Shown here in pieces: positions 32,752 to 42,865 of a DNA stretch of 64,000 bases. Where the stretch lies: contig CATNEN010000005.1 in assembly GCA_950097015.1 (NCBI GenBank), positions 4,641,501-4,705,500 of the forward strand. The letters are read 5' to 3'. A program made the position numbers and the translations under genes. Under the pieces are notes generated by a model. The model ran no database searches. It was given only the letters and a program-made list of their open reading frames with translations, and was not told where the DNA came from. The stretch comes from Macrostomum hystrix. Lineage: Eukaryota > Platyhelminthes > Macrostomidae. The stretch's first letter is position 1; each line of letters begins with the position of its first letter.

Positions 32752-32752
32752 A
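32632..32752. repeat. (CTAT)n microsatellite
   Basis: About 30 copies of CTAT, with one ATAT interruption near 32660, form a simple tetranucleotide tract. Confidence 0.98.
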
Positions 32753-33416
32753 CTATCTGAGACTGTAATAATGAGCTCCTAGTACTGTTAGTTTAGGAGA
32801 GGTAGTAAAAAAGTACATGCGGACTACCCACGCAATGGTGATGCAGTTAATGACAAGTCTCTTACCCCCTTTCGCACATAGACAAATCGATCAATGGAAA
32901 GTGCACGGCTTGCAAGTGCAACAACGCCATAGAAACTCATAAACGCCATAGTGCTATAGAAATGATGAACAATAGTGCCTTTGATGTCAATCCGACACTG
33001 TATGATGAGCTAAAGGGTTTCATATTTTTGCCAACATTCTATGGCTTTTAACTCAACCGTTGTTTTTCTTTTTGGCTATTACCCACAATTGATACCCACA
33101 GTCAGAGTTTGTCACTCAATATTTTTCAATCTGACTTATGCAAGGGCAAAACCTAAATGTTCGGTTTGTTATATTGATCCTGGATTAACTGGAAGAAAAT
33201 CTATTTAGATGAGATAAACTATCTTCTCTCTGTTAGCCTACTTTTGTGCTACGGATGTCCTATATTCTTTTTAGCTAGTAGTTTAGTTCTAGATAGCTTA
33301 TCTAAGGATCAATCTACAATTTAAATGAGCAAAATTCAATATTGAAAGCTAAATTTCAGCCAGTTTTAACACCCTGTCTATTTAAGATAAGGCAATATAA
33401 ATATATAACACTTCGT

Positions 33417-33533
33417 CAGATGTGCAGCCGACAGCACAGCCGCAGCTATTGCGCGGCGCATCTGAAGGCTGCGTACAGCTGTTCAGTCCATGGACTGGGG
33501 TGGGGGGACGCCACACCCGCCCTCAGATACCCT
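33417..33533. repeat. GC-rich dispersed repeat, copy 1
   Basis: A roughly 110-bp GC-rich sequence beginning CAGATGTGCAGCCGACAGC is nearly identical to 33917-34027 for its first 60 bases. Its first 48 bases are bounded by CAGATGTGC and GCGCATCTG, an 8/9 inverted repeat, so a stem is possible. I do not recognise the family. Confidence 0.8.
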
Positions 33534-33689
33534 CAAATGATAAATGCTGGTACTCATTTATCAACTGGATGAACTGAAGCAATGGGTAGATAACAACAAC
33601 AAATATGTTAGATAAACGTAAAGAATACTTATCACATGCTTATAATACTACTATCAATAATGTTCGCACTGATTTTTACTACCAATCCA

Positions 33690-33862
33690 ATTAAAGTCCC
33701 TGAGCTCGAATCCGCAGAGAGACCGCATTAATTTTCGGGCGCAGGCGCGGAGAGAAGGCTTGGTGGCTTGTCGTGCAATTGAGGGCCAACCTTAAAGGCC
33801 TTAAAGGCCTTAGACTGCCCGACGGTGAGAAAGTCAGGGCAGATGTACACACTAGCTTTTTT
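33690..33862 (+). mobile_element. SINE copy, 5'-truncated
   Basis: Matches the SINE at 53493-53819 from GTCCCTGAGCTCGAATCCGC through GGAGAGAAGGCTTGG, GAGGGCCAACC and GAGAAAGTCAGGGCAGATG. It has lost the box A half and contains a short internal duplication of AAAGGCCTT. It sits between the two copies of the 110-bp GC-rich repeat. Confidence 0.85.
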
Positions 33863-33916
33863 GTTATGATGAAATAATCAAAGAATAATAATCGATTACA
33901 CCTGTCCCAATTGGGC

Positions 33917-34027
33917 CAGATGTGCAGCCGACAGCACAGCCGCAGCTATTGCGCGGCGCATCTGAAGGCTGCGTACGGCTGTTCATTCCAGGCACGGGGG
34001 GACACCACACCCGCCCTCAATTACCCC
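33917..34027. repeat. GC-rich dispersed repeat, copy 2
   Basis: Second copy of the element at 33417-33533, same orientation, with start points exactly 500 bases apart. It diverges after GAAGGCTGCGTAC but keeps the CCACACCCGCCCTCA end. Confidence 0.8.
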
Positions 34028-34104
34028 AGCTAATGCAAGGTTTGTCTAATCTCAGTAATTTCAATATAGGGATTGTAGCCTGGTAAGTTAGGGCGTCGGA
34101 CTGG

Positions 34105-34570
34105 GGGGGGGGGTTTCACATACTCGAAATTTCACAACGTCGAAAGCACCTTTCTTCACAAGGTCAAAATTTCACAACATCGAAAACTAAAATAGCAGCT
34201 ACCTTCACTAGGTCGAAACATCATAAGCTCGAAACTTCATAAGCTCGAATTTTCATAAGCTCGAATTTTCATAAGCTCGAATTTTCATAAGCTCGAATTT
34301 TCATGAGCTCGAATTTTCATAAGCTCGAATTTTCATAAGCTCGAATTTTCATAAGCTCGAATTTTCATGAGCTCGAATTTTCATAAGCTCGAATTTTCAT
34401 AAGCTCGAATTTTCATAAGCTCGAATTTTCATAAGCTCGAATTTTCATAAGCTCGAATTTTCATAAGCTCGAATTTTCATAAGCTCGAAACTTCGTAAGC
34501 TCGAATTTTCACAACGTCGAAATATCACAACGTCAAAACTTTATAAGCCCGAAATTTTATAAGGTCGAAA
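34105..34570. repeat. 16-bp minisatellite
   Basis: The unit is GAATTTTCATAAGCTC, about 20 near-identical copies, flanked by diverged relatives (TTCACAACGTCGAAA). It lies in the long non-coding stretch upstream of the secreted-peptide gene. Confidence 0.94.
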
Positions 34571-34999
34571 GTGAGTAGAAATCTGGATTACTTAAATGAC
34601 TTTAAATATTTTAATTAAACAGGCTTTCCTCTGGTTTCCTTCATGTTTTGTTATTGTTGTTATATCAAGTGTCGAGCTAATCGATTTTAAAATTATGTTC
34701 CTATGTTCACTGTGTTCGGTTTTGAGGCGCGTGGGCGGTTCCCAATTTCACGGCTCATGGAATATACTTTAATAACCTATCGTAGGACTTGTTGTTTAGT
34801 TTCATCATTTATCATTTCATTCTGAAAAATTATATTTATCCCGTGCAGAGTCCTTATTTTGTTAAACATCATTCAATGCATTTTTTAGCAGGGTTGGTGC
34901 GGCTTGGCACTAAAATAATTGCTGTACAATGTAGATTTAAACCCCAATGTGGCTTAGTCCATTGTCTATGGTATGTAACGCTCTTTATTAAGTATAGAA

Positions 35000-35310
35000 T
35001 AATACCCCTCTGATTTCGTTTCTTTGGCCTAGGAAAGGCTGAGGACGCGTTTCTTGGCCGAGGCGAAGCCGAGGCCCAGAAGCGCAGTCCGAAGCCGTTC
35101 CAAGGCCATAGACAACGATTTCAGGGGGGGGTATTATAGTATTTAATTCTAAAGCTTGGCCCGGCTCACGAGATTGCAAACCTAAAACTGTTTACAGCAA
35201 CTGTGACCATAGACTATATGTTTAATCGGCTATTATATTAGGGGTATAATAGGCCGATTAAATAATAAATGCGCAAAATTAATAGCCAATAGGCCGGGCC
35301 AAGCTGGGGA
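35000..35310. repeat. Nested palindromic (foldback, MITE-like) region
   Basis: Three inverted repeat pairs are seen. AATAATACCCC near 35008 pairs with GGGGTATTAT near 35130. AGCTTGGCCCGGC at 35153-35165 is exactly complementary to 35293-35305. TAATCGGC-TATTATA at 35223 pairs with TATAATAGGCCGATTA ending at 35260. Such nesting suggests one or two small foldback elements. No coding capacity was seen. Confidence 0.65.
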
Positions 35311-35794
35311 TTAAATGGCTGGCAAGGAATTCTTTTACGGCCAGACAGTGAAATCTGTCTGAAATAGAAGAAAAATACTTACGTTAAGAAGCCACACTTA
35401 GGTTCAAATATAATAACACCTGCCAAATTTGCTGCCTGTCCTAAGCTAACAAATTCGCGTTTAAAAGTGCGCACCCTATACAGTCTAACGAATAATCTAA
35501 GCAGCTTGTACGAGGTACATGCTACAGACCACTTTTTTTAAAGAATACTCAAGAACTTACTGATTGACGGCAGCGCACAACGCAATTGTTTCAGCACAAG
35601 AAATCCAAGGTAAATTCACTACTGGTCTAATCTTTTGGCAGCTAGTCCAGAGAGCGGCAGTTAAAATTGAAGACAAACTCAGAAGCTATATCAATATTCA
35701 ATTGTTATATTTTTGTTTCTATTTTCAGCATGGGACAAAAGCTCAGAGTAGTGCTTCATTTTCGTGATGAAAAAATTGCTTTTCGGTGTTGTGA

Positions 35795-35870
35795 AATTTC
35801 GAGCTTGTGATAGCAACCCGTCGGACTCATGACTTAAAGGTCGGGGGTTCGATTCCTGACTTCACTGGAA
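35795..35870 (+). mobile_element. tRNA-like SINE head, second copy
   Basis: Shares AAGGTCGGGGGTTCGATTCC, the CTTGTG upstream of it and the following TGACT-CACT-GAAC spacing with the unit at 21603-21690. Box A is degraded. Confidence 0.45.
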
Positions 35871-36594
35871 CTATTTGTAATTTAAGACATTTAACTCTGC
35901 ATTGCTTCAGTTCACCCAGCTATTTCCATATACGAGGTATATGCATATTATTGTGTTTGCTCAAAAGTGACATGAGTTTAGATAGCTTTCTAGACCAGAT
36001 AGATGTATCTCTAACATAGTGTTAGATTGATGTACAATCAAGCAATCAAAATGTCAACGCAAATCTCACCAGTCTAGTGTAGCCAAACTTTTCGCAGCAG
36101 AAATAACGGAGATATTCAGTCTTTGATGATGTTCTTCTGTGTTGTCCAACCTTCATTTTCGTTCTCTTTGGCATTTACCAAAAAACTTACCAAAAATAGT
36201 GGAATTATATATAGCTTCGCGTGGGATAGACAAGACTGTACCAATAGCTAGGGACTTGCTTCTAACTTCAGAATCGACTGTTCAGTACTAGATATTCATA
36301 TGATATTCACGTATTGCATATAGCTGTATTCGTATACTCAACTGCTACAACTGCTACTGCCACTGGTCCCTGTAACCATTATAAACTTCAAATGCCACAG
36401 AATTTTCCTTTCATTCCTAAAACAAACTTGCTTCAACTGTTTCACCAATCGATACTAGTTTATTCCTAGTCTTGCTTCGAAAAGTGGTGCTGAGAACACT
36501 TTAACTCTTAAGCTAATTTTGGCTGGTTGCTTGGCATATCTGCCATGAATTACATTCAACCACACATGATTGTATGATCTACCGTTCTATAATA

Positions 36595-37815
36595 ATCTAC
36601 TCAGTGTGATCTACCCAAATCTACTCAGTGTGATCTATCCAAATCTACTCAGCGTGATCTATCCAAATCTACTCAGTGTGATCTACCCAAATCTACTCAG
36701 TGTGATCTAGCCAAATCTACTCAGTGTGATCTATCCAAATCTACTCAGTGTGATCTACCCAAATCTACTCAGTGTGATCTACAAAATCTACTCAGTGTGA
36801 TCTACCCAAACCTACTCAGTGTGATCTATCCAAATCTACTCAGTGTGATCTATCCAAATCTACTCAGTGTGATCTAGCCAAATATACTCAGTGTGATCTA
36901 GCCAAATCTACTCAGTGTGATCTATCCAAATCTACTCAGCGTGATCTATCCAAATCTACTCAGTGTGATCTATCCAAATCTACTCAGTGTGATCTATCCA
37001 AATCTACTCAGTGTGATCTAGCCAAATCTACTCAGTGTGATCTAGCCAAATATACTCAGTGTGATCTAGCCAAATCTACTCAGTGTGATCTATCCAAATC
37101 TGCTCAGTGTGATCTATCCAAATATACTCAGTGTGATCTAGCCAAATCTACTCAGTGTGATCTAGCCAAATATACTCAGTGTGATCTAGCCAAATCTACT
37201 CAGTGTGATCTATCCAAATCTGCTCAGTGTGATCTAGCCAAATATACTCAGTGTGATCTAGCCAAATCTACTCAGTGTGATCTACCCAAATCTACTCAGT
37301 GTGATCTATCCAAATCTGCTCAGTGTGATCTAGCCAAATCTACTCAGTGTGATCTAGCCAAATCTACTCAGTGTGATCTATCCAAATCTACTCAGTGTGA
37401 TCTATCCAAATCTACTCAGTGTGATCTATCCAAATCTACTCAGTGTGATCTATCCAAATCTACTCAGTGTGATCTAGCCAAATCTACTCAGTGTGATCTA
37501 GCCAAATATACTCAGTGTGATCTAGCCAAATCTGCTCAGTGTGATCTATCCAAATCTACTCAGTGTGATCTACCCAAATCTACTCAGTGTGATCTACCCA
37601 AATCTACTCAGTGTGATCTATCCAAATCTGCTCAGTGTGATCTATCCAAATCTACTCAGTGTGATCTATCCAAATCTACTCAGTGTGATCTAGCCAAATA
37701 TACTCAGTGTGATCTAGCCAAATCTGCTCAGTGTGATCTATCCAAATCTACTCAGTGTGATCTACCCAAATCTACTCAGTGTGATCTACCCAAATCTACT
37801 CAGTGTGATCTACAA
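36595..37815. repeat. 24-bp minisatellite downstream of the secreted-peptide gene (about 51 copies)
   Basis: The unit contains AAATCTACTCAGTGTGATCT plus AT/AG/AC-CC. Multi-unit blocks recur, seen as repeated orders of the ATCC, AGCC and ACCC variants. It ends about 280 bases from the stop codon of the minus-strand gene at 38096-38335. Confidence 0.95.
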
Positions 37816-37932
37816 AATCTACTCTTAGTGAATGTACCCCACCCAGCCAGTCGAATCTATTCTCGAAACAAAATAGTCACAACTTACAGAGGAAATTTAA
37901 GTTTCTGAAGTCTAGAGTAACGCTTGAAATAT

Positions 37933-37938
37933 TTTATT
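37933..37938 (-). terminator. Poly(A) signal AATAAA for the secreted-peptide gene
   Basis: AATAAA on the minus strand about 160 bases after the TGA at 38098-38096, at a normal distance for a short 3' UTR. Confidence 0.55.
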
Positions 37939-38095
37939 TAATTAAATGAACATTTTAGAAGCGTAACATTAGCTCATAAAAGTACATTTGGTTAGTAGGT
38001 TAATATAATTTAGGCTACTCGTTACTGTGTCTAATGTGTCAAAGTGTCAAATAAAAAAATATTTGATTAATAACATGCTTTGAAAAATAAACATT

Positions 38096-38335
38096 TCATC
38101 CAATCTTGTCACGGCGGTATTTGACTTCAATGGCAGGTTCATCTTCATCTGCAGCATTTGAAGATTCGGCCTCTTCAGCTTCGTTTTGTAGGTTGGCGTC
38201 GTCGAAATTCTCATTGCTGACAGGATCTTCTTCGGCGAAATCGGCCGTATCTTCTACGTCGTCGGTATCTTTGCAGGATTTCACAGCCACAGTCAGGATC
38301 AGTAGGCAAAGGGTCAGTTTCAGCAGATAGGCCAT
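38096..38335 (-). CDS. Small secreted acidic peptide precursor (79 residues)
   Basis: A single-exon frame with a clear N-terminal signal peptide: MAYLLKLTLCLLILTVAVKS has a basic residue, a Leu-rich core and small residues before a likely cut near residue 20. The rest is strongly acidic (many Asp/Glu, Asn, Ser) and ends with the dibasic-containing tail VKYRRDKIG. The RR could be a prohormone-convertase site, and a C-terminal Gly is the kind used for amidation, but both are inference. There is only one Cys after the signal, so no intramolecular disulfide. The start context is strong (A at -3, G at +4), with a TATA-like motif about 95 bases upstream and AATAAA downstream. I do not recognise a family. 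It is flanked by two related tandem arrays. Confidence 0.65.
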   Translation of the reverse strand: MAYLLKLTLCLLILTVAVKSCKDTDDVEDTADFAEEDPVSNENFDDANLQNEAEEAESSNAADEDEPAIEVKYRRDKIG

Positions 38336-38426
38336 TTTTAGTCCAACTGTACGCTAAACAGTAGCAAGCGAGCGAAACAGAACCAAAAAAGTCTATGAGA
38401 GTCGAAAGAAAATATAGAATCTTCTG

Positions 38427-38436
38427 CTTTTAAATA
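38427..38436 (-). promoter_or_regulatory. TATA-like box of the secreted-peptide gene
   Basis: TATTTAAAAG on the minus strand lies about 92-101 bases upstream of the ATG at 38335. A short 5' UTR would place a transcription start between them. Based on motif and position only. Confidence 0.4.
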
Positions 38437-38936
38437 CTCAAAACTATCATCTCATTATTAGTATCTGCGACGTATGCCGCACGAGACAAAACAGCCCCTA
38501 TAAGCCTTTTTTGTTGGTGAGAAGAAATTTTCTTTAGAGAAGGCTTGCTTTGCAGTAAACTCGAGAGATGGTTGAGTCACGAATTTGAGTCGGTCACGTG
38601 TCTCCATGCGCCCATGTCCCCATCTAGCTTCTTATTCATTCTATTAAGTATTGTCTTCTACGCTAACAAGGGGTAGTAAAATAGAATGGGCAAATAGCCA
38701 ACCTTAGCTAGTTTGCAGCTAAGCAATACCAACAATGATACTCGGGTGAATATACAAAAATGTAATCTAAGAGAATTTTATTGTTGGTTCATTCCACAGC
38801 ACTTAATTATTATTTGAAATGCTTGACTGTATGGAATACGCATCTGGATGCTCAACATTGCACAATACTAGAACTAAAAATAATGAAAGAGCAAAGAAGG
38901 ATAACTGCAGATCGCCTATGCATTTATAGCGTAGGC

Positions 38937-39330
38937 TACTCAGTCTGATCTGCTTAGTCTACTCAGTCTGATCTACTCCGTTTACACAGTCTGATCTGCT
39001 TAGTCTACTCAGTCTGATCTACTTAGTCTACTCAGTCTGATCTACTTTGTCTACTCAGTCTGATCTACTTTGTCTACTTAGTCTGATTTACTTTGTCTAC
39101 TGAGTCCGATCTACTTAGTCAACTTAGTCTGATCTACTCCGTTTACTCAGTCTGATCTACTTAGTCTACTCATGTCTGATATACTATGTCTACTTAGTCT
39201 GATCTGCTTAGTCTACTCATGTCTGATATACTATGTCTAATTAGTCTGATCTGCTTAGTCTACTCAGTCTGATCTACTTAGTCTACCCAGTCTGATCTAC
39301 TTAATCTACTAATGTATGATCTACCCAATC
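38937..39330. repeat. ~22-bp minisatellite upstream of the secreted-peptide gene
   Basis: Units share AGTCTACTCAGTCTGATCTA and a CTT/CTC linker, with more divergence than the array at 36595-37815. Both arrays contain CTACTCAGT, one variable base, then TGATCTA. Confidence 0.9.
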
Positions 39331-39965
39331 TAAGAAATGACATTAGTATTAATATATTTATTTATATATTAATAAATATCTACTTCTAGTAAAGCATAGT
39401 TAATAATAAACCAATTCATTGCTACGGAGCATATTTCTAACAAAATACGGACACTGGTTAGGCCTAAGCCTGAAAGCCAGCAAGCAAAACAAAAGCGAAT
39501 ATCGTCAGAGATTTCTCGTAGGACTTTGACTTTATAGTTTGCTTAAGTGCATTGGTACACAATGGCCCCTGTCACACATTGCATTTCTGCTTTTTTCTAG
39601 ATCGATTCATTTGATCGTGCGCTTATCGGGTGCGCTTGCGTATTTGCCCACTAGGATTGTGTTTGCTGAAGTTTCCGGGACCCAGCATTGCATTTGGTTG
39701 CTATGGTAACCAGCCGCAGCGATGCTTTATTAGCAGCAAAACGGGGCACTGCAGAAAAAATTTTGTGACTGAAAAATAGTCTACTTTATTGTTTGTCCTG
39801 TACACGGGAAATCAAATTTCTTACATGACCAACGGGTCATTTGTCGGTGCTTTCAGCTGTAGATCTAGTGTGTAAATTGTAGAACCAATCTGGATTAGCC
39901 ACCAGAAATCATCCAGAGCAAGCAAGCAGAATTTTATCAAAACAAACTCAGCTCATTGTTCTCTC

Positions 39966-41911
39966 ATGGAATCTGAGCCACAGATTGAGCAACGGCTTGC
40001 TAAAATATTTATAGAAGATGACGACGTTGATCTTCTGTGCTGCCTGCAGCTCGATAAGACACCGTTCTTAGAACTGAGCAACCAGGAGCTGCTCGTGTGG
40101 CCTCTGCCTTCGTCTCCTCCGGCATCCATGCAGCTCTCGACTGACCTAAGCTTTCTCTCTGAGCACTGCAGCATTATCGAGACTGCATTCAGCGCCATGT
40201 CCTTCCGGTGCTTGAGACTTCTCATCGGCACAGACGAGTCCGCAGATAAAAAGCTGACGGAAGTACTGTCTGCAGCCAAGGAGCAGCCGCTGCCGGTTCA
40301 CTGCCTGCTGGCAAAGCTGCGCCTAGCTGAGGGGTCAAGAATAGTCAGCGATGATGACAGTGCTACCGCTGAGGCAGCTGCGGTGAAGTTCCTTCGCGCA
40401 ATGCAGCAAGCCTATCCGACTCTGATGCGGTGGTGCCTGAGCATCGTGAACCGCTCCACCGGTTGCAACGCTTTGGAGACGGCTGTTTCTGCTCAGAAAT
40501 ACAGCTTAGCCAGCTGGCTGCTGCTGGATACGCCCTGTTACCAGACTGAGACTAAAACTCTGACTGGCACCCAACTGATGCGGGTTGAGCTCGACGACTA
40601 TTGTCTATGGCGCGGATCGAGAGTTGGAAAGCATCCGCTCAACACCCTGTCGCTTGACCTGTTCTCAAGCGACAGACTCACGGACTCGATGCGCGCGTTC
40701 TGGGACTCGCAGCTGGTGTCGCAGTGGTCAACGCGGCTGCTGCAGAGGCGCCATCGTGTGTTCCTCTTCAAAGCCTGCCTTGCTAGCGTTGTCAAGGTGC
40801 TGATCATGATGGGAGCCTACGCAGATTTCTATGTCGATTTTAATGTGAAATTGTTTAGAAATCAAAGTGACAAATGTGGCGGATATGCAATGCAATGCCA
40901 GCTTCAAGGCCTGCTAGACAGCCGAGTCGGTCGCTTCTTTAATTGGTTGGCTCTTGTAGCCTACCTGGTAGAGTGCGTGACCGTGATTGCCTTCTTTCAC
41001 GCCTACATGTCCGAGACAAAAGCACAAGGTGAGCTATGCTAAGGTCATGCTCTAATTCATAAGGTTGAATTTCTAAGAATCACACTTGTTCTTCTCGTAG
41101 CTCGTAATGAAGTCGATATAATTATTCATAATTCACAGGTATATCCTATCCAGTGGCACTAATTAGACACTTCAGGTGCAGAGCTATCATTATACTGCCG
41201 CACGCAAATACGATTGTACTTTTGATGGCGACATGCCTAAGCATGTTTCTCAAACAGAAACTTGCCGACTCGGCTGAGCCGGATAAGTTTTTTACCGTCT
41301 ACCAGTCGGAATTTCGACTCCTGGATTTACTGATCTGTTTGATAATGATAATGTGCGGAACGGGTTTCCTGTTCGATTGGTTGATGCTAATCGATCCGCT
41401 AATGGTGGTCTGGTGCTCTTTGGGCAGTGTGCTGTCGTTCGCTCTAACTGTGACAGTCATTGCTCTGCCTTGCTCCTGGCTCCTGGCACTCTTAGTGCCC
41501 TGCGACTCAATCTTTCCAGATCAGATGGGGCCTCTGAGCCTCTTGTTGAGTTTCTATCGCGGAATCAATACTTTGTCATTCTCCGACGCATCAGTGCAAC
41601 GTCTCGGCATAGTGTTGCTAGTGATGCACCTGCTGATTGTTCTAGTCAGTTTTAACTTCCTAGTTGCCATGCTATCTGAAGCGGTGAGTGCCGCTAATGC
41701 CGATCTTCACTATCTGCTCCTGAGCAACAGGCTGTACGCACTGCTGGTTTTGGAGATTGGCTGCAGTGTACTTTTAAGCCGATGCGCGGTCGCATGGAGA
41801 CGAATACAACCTCGCGGCTCTCAGAAGGACGAAGATCGAGCGAAAGAAGACTTCTGGATCGTCAATTTGAACACTGGGGGTGCCTGTCTTGGAGAGAAGG
41901 TCATCGCCTAA
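39966..41911 (+). CDS. Multi-pass membrane protein resembling TRP-type channels (611 residues, 2 exons)
   Basis: Exon 1 is 39966-41028 and exon 2 is 41139-41911, joined by a 110-base phase-1 intron with GTGAGC donor and CACAG acceptor. The N-terminal ~230 residues are soluble with a weak ankyrin-like helix pair (GCNALETAVSAQKYSLASWL). Hydrophobic segments follow at about 264-282, 320-345, 365-385, 410-470 and 510-540. The last, VMHLLIVLVSFNFLVAMLSE, looks like a TRP S6 helix and is preceded by a pore-like loop (LSFYRGINTLSF). TRP channels conduct cations across the plasma membrane; assignment to that superfamily is inference, and no TRP box was recognised. The start ATG has G at +4. AATAAA lies 46 bases past the stop. 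Alternatives include another six-helix channel-like protein. Confidence 0.6.
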
Positions 41912-41956
41912 TGCTTGTTATTTGATGGTTTGACGAACCTTTTTTAAAGTATGTGT

Positions 41957-41962
41957 AATAAA
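41957..41962 (+). terminator. Poly(A) signal AATAAA of the TRP-like gene
   Basis: AATAAA lies 46 bases after the TAA at 41909-41911, at a usual distance, and just before the 16-bp array begins. Confidence 0.65.
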
Positions 41963-41994
41963 AAAACGATCCAACTTTAAAAGGTTCACAAGCT

Positions 41995-42540
41995 AGTAAC
42001 TTCACAAGCTAGTAACTTCACAAGCTAGTAACTTCACAAGCTAGTAACTTCTCACGCTAGTAACTTCACAAGCTAGTAACTTCACAAGCTAGTAACTTCA
42101 CAAGCTAGTAACTTCTCACGCTAGTAACTTCACAAGCTAGTAACTTCTCAGGCTAGTAACTTCACAAGCTAGTAACTTCACAAGCTAGTAACTTCACAAG
42201 CTAGTAACTTCTCAGGCTAGTAACTTCACAAGCTAGTAACTTCACAAGCTAGTAACTTCACAAGCTAGTAACTTCTCACGCTAGTAACTTCACAAGCTAG
42301 TAACTTCTCAGGCTAGAAACTTCACACGCTAGTAACTTCAGAAACTAGTAACTTCACACGCTAGTAACTTCAGAAACTAGTAACTTCACAAGCTACTAAC
42401 TTTACAAGCTAGTAACTTCACAAACTATAGTAACTTCTCAGGCTAGTAAGTTCATAAGCTAGTAACTTCACAAGCTAGTAACTTCACAAGCTAGAAACTT
42501 CACAAGCTAGAAACATCACAAGCTAGTAACTTCACAAGCT
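41995..42540. repeat. 16-bp minisatellite between two convergent genes (about 34 copies)
   Basis: The unit is TTCACAAGCTAGTAAC with variants CTCACG, CTCAGG and CAGAAA. It lies between the poly(A) signals of the plus-strand TRP-like gene and the minus-strand zinc-ribbon gene. Confidence 0.94.
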
Positions 42541-42859
42541 AAAAGTTGTTTTACAAGCTTAGTATTTCTGTTATTTTAAAGTACCATATAGAGCTGTGCA
42601 AACATACGCTCGTCTCGTACATTGTATTTTTCACCCACAAGCACTTCGGTAGGATTAAAAGTAGCATTTTTTCACAAGAATATACTTTGCTACTAAAATA
42701 TTTTGCATTGTTTAGGCATATTAAATTAAAGATCAGGCATTAACAGTAGTGTGTCTCACATTTTCTGTCATTTCTGGGTTTCGATTTGTTAAAAATGGCA
42801 AAGTAGATCATTTGTTTAACTAATAAACGTCGATTAAGTGATAAACTTGTGAAATATGA

Positions 42860-42865
42860 TTTATT
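42860..42865 (-). terminator. AATAAA overlapping the stop codon of the zinc-ribbon gene
   Basis: On the minus strand the reading ends CTG AAA TAA ATC, so the hexamer AATAAA at 42865-42860 contains the stop codon TAA (42863-42861). Whether this copy is the one used is unknown; no other close copy stood out. Confidence 0.4.

Larger units (their letters stand above)
28918..33416. other. MFSD2 upstream region and non-coding DNA
   Basis: The 5' flank of MFSD2 contains a GC-rich island-like stretch at about 29450-29700 with G-rich strings such as GGGGTGGCGGGTGGGG, a candidate promoter area. Beyond the SINE copy at 31677-31868 and the CTAT repeat at 32632-32752, I see no exon with family similarity in these 4.5 kb. 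Confidence 0.45.
34571..36594. other. Non-coding stretch between arrays
   Basis: Apart from the foldback region at 35000-35310 and the tRNA-like unit at 35795-35870, nothing recognisable was seen. Short open frames here show no family resemblance. Confidence 0.5.

Noticed and set aside
33342-33572. 76-codon plus frame over the GC-rich repeat
   Set aside because: It coincides with the dispersed 110-bp repeat, and the second copy does not preserve the frame.
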